Positions 43,454 to 52,030 of a stretch of DNA of 64,000 bases are shown in pieces; the first letter of the stretch is position 1, and each line of letters opens with the position of its first letter. The stretch spans positions 1 through 64,000 of the forward strand of contig DATMRF010000091.1 of the NCBI GenBank assembly GCA_035566435.1, written 5' to 3'. A program made the translations under genes and the position numbers. This DNA is from DATMRF01 sp035566435 (lineage in GTDB: Bacteria; Verrucomicrobiota; Verrucomicrobiia; Limisphaerales; UBA8199). Below the pieces are notes generated by a model. It ran no database searches, was not told the origin of the DNA, and worked only from the letters and a program-made list of their open reading frames with translations.

Positions 43454-44860
43454 ATGAAAAAAACCTCACCTGTTTCCCGGAGTGGACGCTTTGCCGGCGG
43501 CCCGGCGGCGGAAGTCGCGCAATTCACCGAATCGGTTTCCTTCGATTGGCGGCTCTGGCGCCACGACATCCTCGGCTCCGCCGCGCATGCCGCGATGCTG
43601 CACAAAGCGGGGTTGCTCACGCGCCCTGAGTTCCGCGCTATTATCAAAGGCCTCGATGCAATTTACGAGGAAATCGCCGCCGGCAGATTCCGCTGGAAAA
43701 CCGAGCTCGAAGACGTCCACATGAACCTGGAAGCCGAGCTCACGTGGCGCGTCCCGGCGGGTGCGAAGCTGCATACGGGCCGGTCGCGCAACGACCAGGT
43801 GGCCCTCGACATGCGGCTCTGGCTGCGGGAGGAGATCGTCGAGTTGCTGGGCGAGATTGCCGGTCTCCAGCGGGCGCTGGTCGGCCTGGGAGAGCGGGAA
43901 AAGGAAGTAGTAATTCCCGGTTATACCCACCTGCAGCGGGCGCAGCCGGTTTATCTCGCACACCATCTGCTGGCTTATGTGGAGATGCTGGCCCGGGACG
44001 TCGAGCGGCTGGAGCAAACTTTGCTCCGCGTTAACGTCTGCCCTCTCGGCAGCGGGGCGCTCGCCGGCTCGACCCTGCCGCTGGACCGGGAGATGGTCGC
44101 GCGCCTGCTGACGTTCATCGATCCTCAGGGCCGGGTGCAGGTGGCGCAGAATTCGATGGACGCCGTCAGCGACCGCGATTTCGCCGTCGAGTTCTGCGGC
44201 AACGCGGCTCTGCTGGCGGTTCACCTTTCGCGGCTGGCGGAGGACCTGGTCCTGTGGGCGAGCAGTGAGTTTGATTTCATCAAGATCGCCGACGCCTACA
44301 CCACCGGCTCGTCGCTGATGCCGCAGAAAAAAAATCCGGATGTGGCGGAGTTGACCCGCGGCAAGACCGGGCGCGTCATCGGCAACCTCGTCGCCCTCCT
44401 TACACTGCTGAAGGGATTGCCGATGACGTATAACCGGGATTTGCAGGAGGACAAAGAGCGGCTGTTTGACAGCACGGACACGGTGCGCGCAACGGTGCGC
44501 ATTTGCGCGTCGATGCTGCCGCACGTTTCTGTCAATCGCGAAGTTTGCCTCGCGGCCGCGAACGACCCCGTCCTGCTGGCGACCGATCTCGCCGAGGATC
44601 TCGTCCGCAAAGGCTTGCCGTTTCGTCAGGCGCATCACGCGGTCGGCTCGGTGGTCGCACTGGCGGAGCGCCTGGGCAAGCGCCTCGACCAGCTCACACT
44701 GCCGGAATTGCGGTCGGTAGAAAGAAAGTTCGGCGCGGACGCGCTCAAGACCTTCAATCTCAAACGCGCCCTGTCCCGCCGCAAGCTCACGGGTGCGCCC
44801 GGAACCGCCGAGGTGAGGAAACAGTTGGCGCGGTGGAAAAGACTCCTGGCGCAACGGTGA
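43454..44860 (+). CDS. argH: argininosuccinate lyase
   Basis: ATG 43454 gives 468 residues, the usual family length. The fumarase/aspartase-superfamily signature GSSLMPQKKNPDVAELTRGK (about 290-309) is present, with HTGRSRNDQVALDMRLWLR near 106-124 and GYTHLQRAQPV near 157. The enzyme splits argininosuccinate into arginine and fumarate, the last step of arginine biosynthesis. Its stop overlaps the start of a squalene/phytoene synthase gene as TGATG, an unusual pairing. No other arg gene is in the window. Confidence 0.93.
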   Translation: MKKTSPVSRSGRFAGGPAAEVAQFTESVSFDWRLWRHDILGSAAHAAMLHKAGLLTRPEFRAIIKGLDAIYEEIAAGRFRWKTELEDVHMNLEAELTWRVPAGAKLHTGRSRNDQVALDMRLWLREEIVELLGEIAGLQRALVGLGEREKEVVIPGYTHLQRAQPVYLAHHLLAYVEMLARDVERLEQTLLRVNVCPLGSGALAGSTLPLDREMVARLLTFIDPQGRVQVAQNSMDAVSDRDFAVEFCGNAALLAVHLSRLAEDLVLWASSEFDFIKIADAYTTGSSLMPQKKNPDVAELTRGKTGRVIGNLVALLTLLKGLPMTYNRDLQEDKERLFDSTDTVRATVRICASMLPHVSVNREVCLAAANDPVLLATDLAEDLVRKGLPFRQAHHAVGSVVALAERLGKRLDQLTLPELRSVERKFGADALKTFNLKRALSRRKLTGAPGTAEVRKQLARWKRLLAQR

Positions 44861-45870
44861 TGAAGGGCCTTGCGCCACCGCACTTGCTTGCGTCGTTGCT
44901 GCGGGATGTTTCGCGTTCGTTTTATCTGACGCTGCGCGTTCTGCCGGCCCGGATTCGGCCACAAATCGGCCTGGCGTATTTGCTGGCTCGCACAACCGAC
45001 ACCATCGCCGATACCGAGCTGGTGCCGCTCGAGCAACGGCTGGGAGCGCTGCAAGCCCTGCGGGAGCGGATTCAGGACCGCCGGCAGGGCCAGCTCGATT
45101 TCAGCGAATTGACCCGTCACCAGGGCTCACCCGCCGAACGCATGCTCCTGGAACAATTCGGGACCAGCCTCGCGCTGCTCGATGCCCTCGCGCCAGCCGA
45201 CCGGGAGCTCGTCCGCGCGGTTCTCGAGACGATCACCAGCGGGCAGGAACTGGACTTGCATCGATTCGCCGGCGCCTCGGCTGAACGAATCCTCGCTTTG
45301 CGGCACGACGCCGAATTGGAAGACTACACTTACCGTGTCGCGGGGTGTGTGGGGGAGTTCTGGACGAAGATGTGCCGTGCGCACCTTTTCCCCAAAGCGC
45401 CGGTGGATGACGCCGCATTGCTCAGGGATGGTGCGCGGTTTGGCAAGGGGCTTCAATTGGTAAATATCCTGCGAGACCTGCCGGCCGACTTGCGGCACGG
45501 CCGTTGTTATTTGCCGGCGGCGGGGTTGGCGGCTGGCGGTTTGGCTCCGGCCGACCTGCTGGAGTCGGCCAACGAGCCACGCTTGCGCCCCCTTTTTAAC
45601 CCGTGGCTTGATCGCGCCGAGTCGCACCTGGCGGCGGGCTGGACCTACACAAACGCCCTGCCGCGCAGCTGCATCCGAGTGCGGCTGGCCTGTGCCTGGC
45701 CGCTTCTTATCGGCCGCGAAACCATCGCGCTTTTGCGTGCGGGCAAGGTGCTGGACCCGCAGCAGCGAATCAAAATCGGCCGACCGCAAGTGAGGAAGAT
45801 AATTTGGCGCTCGGTCCTGTATTATCCGTTGCCCGGCGTCTGGCAAGGGTTGTTTCGGGCCACCACCTGA
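44860..45870 (+). CDS. squalene/phytoene synthase family protein
   Basis: ATG 44860 overlaps the argH stop (TGATG) and gives 336 residues. Both Asp-rich motifs that bind the Mg-prenyl diphosphate are present: DTIAD at 47-51 and DLPAD at 206-210 (LVNILRDLPADLRHGRCYL). The start SLLRDVSRSFYLTLRVLP resembles bacterial and eukaryotic squalene synthases (head-to-head condensation of farnesyl diphosphate) more than phytoene synthases. The product could feed hopanoid or sterol synthesis, but no squalene-hopene cyclase or hpn gene is nearby. Confidence 0.88.
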   Translation: MKGLAPPHLLASLLRDVSRSFYLTLRVLPARIRPQIGLAYLLARTTDTIADTELVPLEQRLGALQALRERIQDRRQGQLDFSELTRHQGSPAERMLLEQFGTSLALLDALAPADRELVRAVLETITSGQELDLHRFAGASAERILALRHDAELEDYTYRVAGCVGEFWTKMCRAHLFPKAPVDDAALLRDGARFGKGLQLVNILRDLPADLRHGRCYLPAAGLAAGGLAPADLLESANEPRLRPLFNPWLDRAESHLAAGWTYTNALPRSCIRVRLACAWPLLIGRETIALLRAGKVLDPQQRIKIGRPQVRKIIWRSVLYYPLPGVWQGLFRATT

Positions 45871-45877
45871 CTCCCCT

Positions 45878-45912
45878 TGAGACTTGGGGCTTGGGACTTG
45901 GGACGTGAGACA
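45878..45912. repeat. short heptamer tandem repeat
   Basis: Upstream of trpD, GAGACTTGGGGCTTGGGAC, then TTGGGACGTGAGAC, form near-repeats of a 7-bp unit (CTTGGGA). The period and degeneracy match the other STRR-like blocks in the window. Confidence 0.5.
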
Positions 45913-45925
45913 TTAGGATCGGCGC

Positions 45926-46978
45926 GTGCTCGAACAATTCATCCGCCAGCTTGCCGCGTCTGAGCCCCTGACGGACGCTCAGGTCGCCGTTGCCGTTGAG
46001 CAATTGGTCGCTGAAGCGGTGCCCGTGGCGACCAAGGCTGATTTCCTTAGCGGCCTGGCGCGCAAGGGCGAGACAGCGCGGGAAATCGCCGGGTTCGCCC
46101 GCGAGTTACGCGCCCGGGCCATTCAACCGGTACTTGATGGCAAACTGCGCTCGCGGGAGATCCTCGACGTCGTTGGGACTGGCGGTGACCGCTTAAGCAC
46201 ATTCAATATTTCCACCACTGTCGCGCTGATCGCCGCCGCGGCGGGAGTGGTCGTAGCCAAACACGGCAACCGCGCCAGCACGTCCCTCATCGGCAGCGCG
46301 GACGTCATCGAAGCCTTGGGAATCCCCTTCGACCTGGGGCCCGAGGAAGTAGTGCGCTCGCTCGAACAGCATGGCTTCGCGTTTTTCTTCGCGCCGAAGT
46401 ACAATCCCGCGTTTCGGCACATCATCCCGGCGCGGAAACTTTGCGCCGAGCGCGGCCAAACCACGATTTTCAACTTCCTCGGCCCGCTGCTCAACCCGGC
46501 CAGTCCTTCGGCGATGTTGATCGGCGTTCCGCGTCCGGATCTGTGCGAACCGTTCGCACGAGTCCTGCAGTCACTGGGTGTGCGTCGCGCGATGGTTGTT
46601 TGTGGGGCGGTGCGCGACGAATCGGGAGCCGCGCGCTATCTGGACGAGCTGTCGCCACTCGGCCCGACAACCGTAGCGGAGTTTTACCAGCAGCACGCGC
46701 TTACCTGCTCAACTTTGTCCCCGGAGCTGTTCCCGGTCCAGGCCTCGACCCTGGTCGACTTGCGGGGCGGCGGACGCGAAGTCAATGCCGGCATCATTCG
46801 CCGGGTGCTCAGCGGTGAGGAACGTGGTCCGAAACGCGATGCGGTACTGCTGAATGCGGCCGCCGCTTTGTTTGTGGCCGGACGAGCGCGCAGCCTAACC
46901 GAGGGATGGGAACTGGCTGCAGGCCTGCTCGACAACGGGGAAGCGCGACGCAAACTGGAAGCGCTGGCAAGTCTATAG
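45926..46978 (+). CDS. trpD: anthranilate phosphoribosyltransferase
   Basis: GTG 45926 starts a 350-residue protein. The PRPP-binding motif DVVGTGGDRLSTFNISTT (about 81-98) and the KHGNRASTS loop (about 113-121) identify TrpD, which makes phosphoribosyl-anthranilate from anthranilate and PRPP in tryptophan biosynthesis. The N-terminal helical and C-terminal alpha/beta domains are complete. No other trp gene lies in the window, so the pathway is dispersed. Confidence 0.93.
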   Translation: MLEQFIRQLAASEPLTDAQVAVAVEQLVAEAVPVATKADFLSGLARKGETAREIAGFARELRARAIQPVLDGKLRSREILDVVGTGGDRLSTFNISTTVALIAAAAGVVVAKHGNRASTSLIGSADVIEALGIPFDLGPEEVVRSLEQHGFAFFFAPKYNPAFRHIIPARKLCAERGQTTIFNFLGPLLNPASPSAMLIGVPRPDLCEPFARVLQSLGVRRAMVVCGAVRDESGAARYLDELSPLGPTTVAEFYQQHALTCSTLSPELFPVQASTLVDLRGGGREVNAGIIRRVLSGEERGPKRDAVLLNAAAALFVAGRARSLTEGWELAAGLLDNGEARRKLEALASL

Positions 46979-47077
46979 AAGATGTACAGACCGCCTTCCG
47001 GGCTTGATCATTGGAGGCGGACGGGGTAGGCATTAGCAGCAACGCTTGGCGGACCGGACTCATCAAAAAGGATTCAT

Positions 47078-47962
47078 ATGTATCGCATCATCGGAGCGGA
47101 TGGACGGGAATATGGCCCCATCACAGCGGAGCAGTTGCGGCGATGGATCGCCGAAGGGCGGGCCAACGCCTACACCAGACTCCGGCTGGAGGGCGCCACC
47201 GAATGGAAGACGCTGTCGGAGTTTCCGGAGTTTGCGGACGCCGCCGCCAGCCGGCCTGCGCCGCCGGCGCAGCTGCCGCTGCTGGGCGCGGCGGAGGCGG
47301 AAGCGGTGGCTCAGGAGTTCATCACGCGCGACTACCAGTTGTCAATCGGCCGGTGCATCAGCCGGGGTTGGGACCTGGTGACGGCCAATTTCTGGCTGAC
47401 CGTCGGAGCCAGCCTTTTAGTCTATTTTCTGGCTGGAGTTATGGCGTCGACAGGAATCGGCGGTTTATTGCTGAACCTCGTCCTTTATGGCGGCTTGGAC
47501 TGGATGTTCCTCAAGCTGGTGCGTGGTCAGAAGGCGGAACTCGGTGACGCGTTCGCTGGGTTCAGCCTTGCATTCGTGCCTTTGATGCTATTCAGCCTCG
47601 TTGGCCAGCTCCTGACCGGCGTGGGCGTGGTCTTCTGCGTGTTGCCGGGCATTTACCTGTTCGTCGCCTGGCAGCTATTCACCGCGCTGCTCATCTTGGA
47701 CAAGCGCCTCGATTTCTGGCCGGCGATGGAGTTGAGCCGGAAAGTCGTGACGCGCCACTGGTGGCAACTGTTTGGATTCGTCCTGCTTTGCTTGCTGCTC
47801 AAGCTAGCCGGCACAATGGTCTTCTGCCTCGGCTTTTTTATCGCGCTCCCGATCGCGAATGCCGCCAGGGTGGTCGCGTACGAAGAGATTTTTGGCGCCC
47901 GAGCACCCTCTGCCCCGCCAGCACCGGCACCTGCACCGGTGTCGGTTCCGCCGTCGTCCTGA
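47078..47962 (+). CDS. GYF_2 (DUF4339) domain integral membrane protein
   Basis: A 294-residue protein with an N-terminal GYF_2 domain (about 1-50; MYRIIGADGREYGPITAEQL, EGATEWKTLSEFPEF), a linker and about five membrane helices (120-280; LTVGASLLVYFLAGVMAS; FVLLCLLLKLAGTMVFCLGF). The segment FCVLPGIYLFVAWQLFTALL then DFWPAMELSRKVVTRHW is shared with the GYF protein at 48500-49483. GYF_2 domains bind proline-rich peptides or act as interaction modules. It heads a four-gene co-directional set with DUF2752 and two other membrane genes. Confidence 0.8.
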   Translation: MYRIIGADGREYGPITAEQLRRWIAEGRANAYTRLRLEGATEWKTLSEFPEFADAAASRPAPPAQLPLLGAAEAEAVAQEFITRDYQLSIGRCISRGWDLVTANFWLTVGASLLVYFLAGVMASTGIGGLLLNLVLYGGLDWMFLKLVRGQKAELGDAFAGFSLAFVPLMLFSLVGQLLTGVGVVFCVLPGIYLFVAWQLFTALLILDKRLDFWPAMELSRKVVTRHWWQLFGFVLLCLLLKLAGTMVFCLGFFIALPIANAARVVAYEEIFGARAPSAPPAPAPAPVSVPPSS

Positions 47963-47996
47963 GTTGCGGATGTGGCGCGATTGATCTCAGGCAACG

Positions 47997-48410
47997 ATGC
48001 ATAGCGTCGAAGAAAAAAGTTCCAGCCTGCACTTGTGGCTCATTGCGACCATGAGTGTGCTCGCCGCAGCGGTCCTTTTCTGGTTCGACCCGAGCCGCTT
48101 CCATTTCTATCCGCTTTGCCTGTTCCACAGCGTGACCGGCCTGCTGTGTCCCGGATGCGGTTCGTTACGAGCCTTGCACCAACTGTTCCACGGTCACGTT
48201 GTGGCCGCATTCCACCTCAACCCTCTGCTTTTCATTTGCCTGCCGTTCTTCCTTTGGAATGGAGTAGCGCGATTGGTCCGCCATGTGACCGGCCAACCGC
48301 GCGCCCGCTCACTGCGCGCGGTGTGGTTTTGGTTGTTTCTGGGATCGGCTTTAATGTTCGGCGTTCTACGGAACTTGCCGGGCGAACCGTTTGCGTTTCT
48401 GAGGCCTTAG
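47997..48410 (+). CDS. DUF2752 membrane protein
   Basis: A 137-residue protein with three membrane helices. The segment YPLCLFHSVTGLLCPGCGSL followed by RALHQLFHGH carries the CPGCG motif that defines DUF2752 between its first and second helices; HLNPLLFICLPFFLWNG is the second helix. DUF2752 proteins are of unknown function and often sit next to GYF- or TM2-domain genes, as here between the two GYF proteins. Confidence 0.85.
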   Translation: MHSVEEKSSSLHLWLIATMSVLAAAVLFWFDPSRFHFYPLCLFHSVTGLLCPGCGSLRALHQLFHGHVVAAFHLNPLLFICLPFFLWNGVARLVRHVTGQPRARSLRAVWFWLFLGSALMFGVLRNLPGEPFAFLRP

Positions 48411-48499
48411 CCGGGACAAACTCGAAATCCCAATGCTTGCACCTTGAGAACGAATCCCTTACAGCTACCTCATTGGCCGCGGGCGTTTAGCCATTACCT

Positions 48500-49483
48500 A
48501 TGTACAAAATTATCGGAGGCGACCGGAAAGAATACGGACCTGTCAGCGCGCGCGAAGTATTGCGCTGGCTCGCGGAGGGTCGCCTCAATGCACAAAGCGT
48601 GGCCAAGGCGGAGGGCAGCGGCGAGTGGAAGGTGCTGGCGGCGTATCCGGAGTTCGCGGAGGCCCTCGGCGCGCCGGCGAGGTCACCGACGTCTGGCGGC
48701 ACGCTCCCTCCACCGGTGACTCCGACGGTGTGGAGCGCGGACATCGTCGCACGCAAACCGCAGTTGCGGGTTGGACGTTGTCTTTCCCTCTCCTGGGGCC
48801 TGTTGAGAAACCATTTCGGTTTGCTTGCGGGCGCGACGGCGGTGGTCGTGCTGATCAGCCTGACTGAATTCATTCCTCTCGTTGGTGGCGTGGCGTACCA
48901 ACTGTTGTGGGGCGCGCTGTACGGTGGGTTTTACCTCGTATTTCTAAAGAGAATTCGCGGGCAGGCCACCGGAGTGTCGGAAGTTTTCGATGGATTCAGG
49001 CTGGCGTTCGGGCAATTGGTTTTAGCGGGCTTTCTGAGTTCGCTGGTCGCCGGAATAGCCCTTCTTTTTTGCCTGGTGCCGGGGATCTACCTGATAGTGG
49101 CGTGGACCTTCTGCGTCCCGTTGGTGGCGGATCGCAAGCTGGAATTCTGGCCGGCGATGGAGCTCAGCCGAAAGGTGGTTACCCAGGTATGGTTCCCGGT
49201 ATTTGGGTTGGTGCTGCTGGCCTTCCTGCCGATGGTGTTGGTGAGCTGCGTCGGGACGATTAAGATTACGCTCATCGGACTCTCCGCAGTCAAGCACGCC
49301 GTGATCTCTGGACATCTTGACGTTCAGCGCTTAGTCGAGGCGGTGAGGGAAATCTTCAGGGTCAGTCTGGAGTTCGGGGGCGTGAGCCGGGTTGTGCTGC
49401 TTTTCAACCTGCCCTTTGCGGCGGGGGCGTTGATGTATGCCTACGAAGATCTCTTTGGCGCTTGGAAAGCGCCAGCCGCTTAG
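48500..49483 (+). CDS. GYF_2 (DUF4339) domain integral membrane protein, paralogue
   Basis: A 327-residue paralogue of the 47078 gene. The GYF_2 domain is at 1-50 (MYKIIGGDRKEYGPVSAREV), followed by about six membrane helices. The pattern FCLVPGIYLIVAWTFCVPL then LEFWPAMELSRKVVTQVWF repeats the upstream paralogue almost word for word. The C-terminus is longer, with an extra amphipathic stretch (AVREIFRVSLEFGGVSRV). A membrane gene begins inside its last 47 bp. Confidence 0.8.
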   Translation: MYKIIGGDRKEYGPVSAREVLRWLAEGRLNAQSVAKAEGSGEWKVLAAYPEFAEALGAPARSPTSGGTLPPPVTPTVWSADIVARKPQLRVGRCLSLSWGLLRNHFGLLAGATAVVVLISLTEFIPLVGGVAYQLLWGALYGGFYLVFLKRIRGQATGVSEVFDGFRLAFGQLVLAGFLSSLVAGIALLFCLVPGIYLIVAWTFCVPLVADRKLEFWPAMELSRKVVTQVWFPVFGLVLLAFLPMVLVSCVGTIKITLIGLSAVKHAVISGHLDVQRLVEAVREIFRVSLEFGGVSRVVLLFNLPFAAGALMYAYEDLFGAWKAPAA

Positions 49484-49841
49484 CCGGCAGACCGCGTGGG
49501 GTTGTTTCACTACCAACCTTGCGCTGCCCGGGTTTGGCTCGCTGGTAGCGGGGCACGCGACGGGTTACGCCCAGGCGCTGCTGGCCGTGGGCGGACTGGC
49601 ACTCACCCTGATTTTCGGCGCGCAGTTCCTTGGCTGGTATGTGGCCAATTGGTCACGGCTGCAGGGAGCGCAGATCGATCCAATCGAGGCGCTGGCTGAG
49701 TTGTGGCGGGCCGCTCGGTGGCCGTTCCTGGGCATTGGAGTGTTCGCGCTCGGGTGGCTTTGGGCGTTGACTACAAGCTGGCAAATCCTGCGCTCAGCTA
49801 AGCAAACTGAAAGCGCCAACGCACCGCCACGACTTAGTTGA
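49437..49841 (+). CDS. small integral membrane protein overlapping the GYF gene
   Basis: ATG 49437 starts inside the preceding gene (47 bp overlap, different frame) and gives 134 residues with three hydrophobic segments (LPGFGSLVAGHATGYAQALL; LALTLIFGAQFLGWYVAN; FLGIGVFALGWLWALTTSW). The first has a glycine-rich PGFGSLVAG pattern like TM2-type helices. A shorter start without overlap is possible. Co-transcription with the GYF/DUF2752 set is likely. Function unknown. Confidence 0.65.
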   Translation: MPTKISLALGKRQPLSRQTAWGCFTTNLALPGFGSLVAGHATGYAQALLAVGGLALTLIFGAQFLGWYVANWSRLQGAQIDPIEALAELWRAARWPFLGIGVFALGWLWALTTSWQILRSAKQTESANAPPRLS

Positions 49842-49861
49842 TTCAGGGGGGAACCAGGGGC

Positions 49862-49928
49862 GGGGACGGCCACGTCCCCGGAGTTCGGTCTTTAAGGGAG
49901 GGTCGCACGGGGACGGGGCCATCCCCGC
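49862..49928. repeat. pair of GGGGACG palindromes
   Basis: GGGGACGGCCACGTCCCC (49862-49879) and CGGGGACGGGGCCATCCCCG (49909-49928) are near-perfect short palindromes. The same motif in degenerate form occurs near 16411 and 40334. They lie between the convergent membrane-protein and HEAT-protein genes and could act as bidirectional terminators or be dispersed repeats. Confidence 0.5.
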
Positions 49929-49933
49929 TCCGA

Positions 49934-51085
49934 CTATTGAACAACCGTGGAACCTTCAGCCGCGGCGCGCAATCGGGCGAGGACCTGAACGGCAGCCGCG
50001 CGTACCCAGGCCGGCTTCTCATTCATGGCCGCTTCCAAGCCGGCGCCGGCGCGCTGCGCTGGCTCGGTCTGTGCCCAAAGAGGCTCGATTTGGTCCAAGG
50101 AAAGTTCCGCCGCCTGCCGGATGGCTCGCTCTTCATCCACTAGCGCCAGGACCAAGCCTTCGATTGCGCTGGGGTCGGCGATCGCCCCAAGGCCCTTTGC
50201 CGCCGCAAGCCGTACATCGCTGTCAGCGTCGCTGAGACGCCGGACCAGCGCTTCGACGATCTGCGGACTCCGGAAGCCTCCGAGGAATTGCGCGGCCGTC
50301 AACCGCACTTCGAAATGAGTATCCTCGAGGGAGCCAAAAAAATAGGGCACGAGCTCGGGCTGGGCGCGTTTGGCCAGGACCTGGGTTGCGGCCAGCCGGA
50401 CGCACCACTCCTGGTCGCGCAGAGCTTTCAACAACGCCGCGGTGACTTCCTCCGCACTTTCTTTGCCCAAGGCGTGGATGGCCGAAACCCGGACCGTCGG
50501 GTCAGTGTCACCGACGGCGGTGAGCAAGGGTTTGATGCGGCGCGGGTCCACGGTGCCCTCCAACGCCTCCGCGGCGGCACGACGGGAAAAACTGGTATCG
50601 TTCGTGAGTTCGGAGACGAGCGGGTTGACCGCCGCCTCGCCCTGGAAGGAAGCAGCTTTAACATTGCCCGAGGCGATATTGAACAACGCTTGCTCCTCTT
50701 CGGAGGCCGGATGCCAGCCCAAGCTCCGCAACGCAGCGGCCGCGCTCGCCCGGACGTTCGGATTAGCATCCTTCAACACACCGGTCAGCGGCCCAACGGC
50801 GAGTGGGTCACCCAAGTGCCCCAATGCGGAGGCAGCCGCTTGTCGGGCGTCAGGGCTGGCGTCCCATAGCAAGGGACGCAGCAACTCAGGCGCGCGGTCG
50901 TCTTGAGTCGTGCCCATGGCCTTGGCAGCAGCGCCTCGCACCTGGCCATCCTCGTCCGCGAGGCAAGCCGCCAGCGCTTCGAATAGTTGCGAGCCGGCGC
51001 CCGCCTCGAGGTCCAGACTTTCGATGGCCTTGCGGCGCACCTGAGGGTCTTTGGATTTCAGCCGTATATTGCTCCACCAGACCAT
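49934..51085 (-). CDS. HEAT-repeat protein
   Basis: ATG 51085 gives 383 residues, almost entirely HEAT repeats: pairs of helices with D/P turns such as RRKAIESLDLEAGAGSQL, EALAACLADEDGQVRGAAAK, DASPDARQAAASALGHLGDP and DADSDVRLAAAKGLGAIADP. The frame stays open upstream to 51181, but that segment reads through a hairpin and is not repeat-like. There is no signal peptide, so it is cytoplasmic, probably a protein-binding scaffold. It is divergent from the signal peptidase gene. Confidence 0.8.
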   Translation of the reverse strand: MVWWSNIRLKSKDPQVRRKAIESLDLEAGAGSQLFEALAACLADEDGQVRGAAAKAMGTTQDDRAPELLRPLLWDASPDARQAAASALGHLGDPLAVGPLTGVLKDANPNVRASAAAALRSLGWHPASEEEQALFNIASGNVKAASFQGEAAVNPLVSELTNDTSFSRRAAAEALEGTVDPRRIKPLLTAVGDTDPTVRVSAIHALGKESAEEVTAALLKALRDQEWCVRLAATQVLAKRAQPELVPYFFGSLEDTHFEVRLTAAQFLGGFRSPQIVEALVRRLSDADSDVRLAAAKGLGAIADPSAIEGLVLALVDEERAIRQAAELSLDQIEPLWAQTEPAQRAGAGLEAAMNEKPAWVRAAAVQVLARLRAAAEGSTVVQ

Positions 51086-51100
51086 AATCGGGGCTTGAGT

Positions 51101-51135
51101 AGCCGGGACAGTCCGTGCAGGACAGTGTCCCGGCT
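51101..51135. promoter_or_regulatory. strong hairpin between divergent genes
   Basis: AGCCGGGACA (51101-51110) pairs exactly with TGTCCCGGCT (51126-51135) around a 15-nt loop, followed by TTATA. It could be a regulatory or palindromic repeat element in the spacer between the HEAT gene and the signal peptidase gene. A terminator role is less likely given the divergent arrangement. Confidence 0.45.
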
Positions 51136-51293
51136 TTATACACCGTTTCACCCGCGGTCGCGGGAGCCAAGCTCCGGGCAAACCGTGGCTGGAACCGGCC
51201 GCGTCTGGTCTTGCCAGCCAGCTACCATAAGAAGCGTTTAACGTGCCAAAACCCAGCGGTTGAACGGGCGGACCTGTTGACGGTCAAATCCGC

Positions 51294-51998
51294 ATGAATT
51301 CAGCAGCCTTTCGCTCGTGTTGCCGCCATTGGTGGCGCAAGGAAATTCGGCCGTTATTGTTCCTCGCACTGGTCGTTTTTACAGTCCGCTCCTCGCTGGC
51401 CGATTGGAACGACGTGCCGACCGGGTCGATGAAGCCGACGATCCTGGAGGGCGACCGTGTTTATGTGAACAAGCTGGCCTACGATCTAAAGGTGCCCTTT
51501 ACCACCCGGCATCTCGCCGAATGGGGCAACCCGTGCCGGGGTGACATTGTTGTCTTTTTCTCTCCGTACGACGGCCAGCGGCTGGTCAAGCGTGTGGTCG
51601 GGCTGCCGGGGGACACGCTCGAACTGCGCCGCAACGTTTTGATCCTCAATGGCCAACCGATCGAGTACAAGCCGATCGCCGGGGAACTCCTGCGTGATGT
51701 TAGTCCGACCGATCGCGCTGGCCACGTGTTCGCCGCTGAAGAGTTGCCGGGTCGAACCCACGTAGTCGCCGGCTTCCCGGCGGTGCCTGCCAGGCGCGAT
51801 TTTGGCCCCATTCGCGTCCCGGACGGCCAATACTTTATGATGGGTGACAACCGCGACGACAGTTTCGATTCCCGCTATTATGGCCCGGTCGAGCGGAAGC
51901 GAATCGTGGGGCGGGCGACGGCCGTGGCGTTGTCCTTCGATCGTCAGCACTACTGGAAGCCGCGCTGGGATCGGTTCATGAGGTCGCTGGGAAGCTGA
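51294..51998 (+). CDS. lepB: signal peptidase I
   Basis: A 234-residue type I signal peptidase. A single N-terminal membrane helix (RPLLFLALVVFTVRSSLA) precedes the catalytic Ser45 in VPTGSMKPTI; the general base Lys99 lies in RLVKRVVGLPGD; box E reads MGDNRDDSFDSRYYGPV. It cleaves signal peptides from exported proteins at the outer face of the inner membrane. Given the many secreted proteins in this window this is a housekeeping enzyme; another copy elsewhere is possible. Confidence 0.92.
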   Translation: MNSAAFRSCCRHWWRKEIRPLLFLALVVFTVRSSLADWNDVPTGSMKPTILEGDRVYVNKLAYDLKVPFTTRHLAEWGNPCRGDIVVFFSPYDGQRLVKRVVGLPGDTLELRRNVLILNGQPIEYKPIAGELLRDVSPTDRAGHVFAAEELPGRTHVVAGFPAVPARRDFGPIRVPDGQYFMMGDNRDDSFDSRYYGPVERKRIVGRATAVALSFDRQHYWKPRWDRFMRSLGS

Positions 51999-52030
51999 AA
52001 CTTTCGTTTCTCTGCGGTCGAATCCCGCTG

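Noticed and set aside
43466..44995. Minus-strand gene opposite argH
   Set aside because: Low-complexity Arg/Gln/Gly-rich translation; argH on the other strand has the catalytic signature.
51101..51135. Intrinsic terminator for the HEAT gene
   Set aside because: It lies upstream of the HEAT gene start, between divergent genes, so it cannot terminate either.
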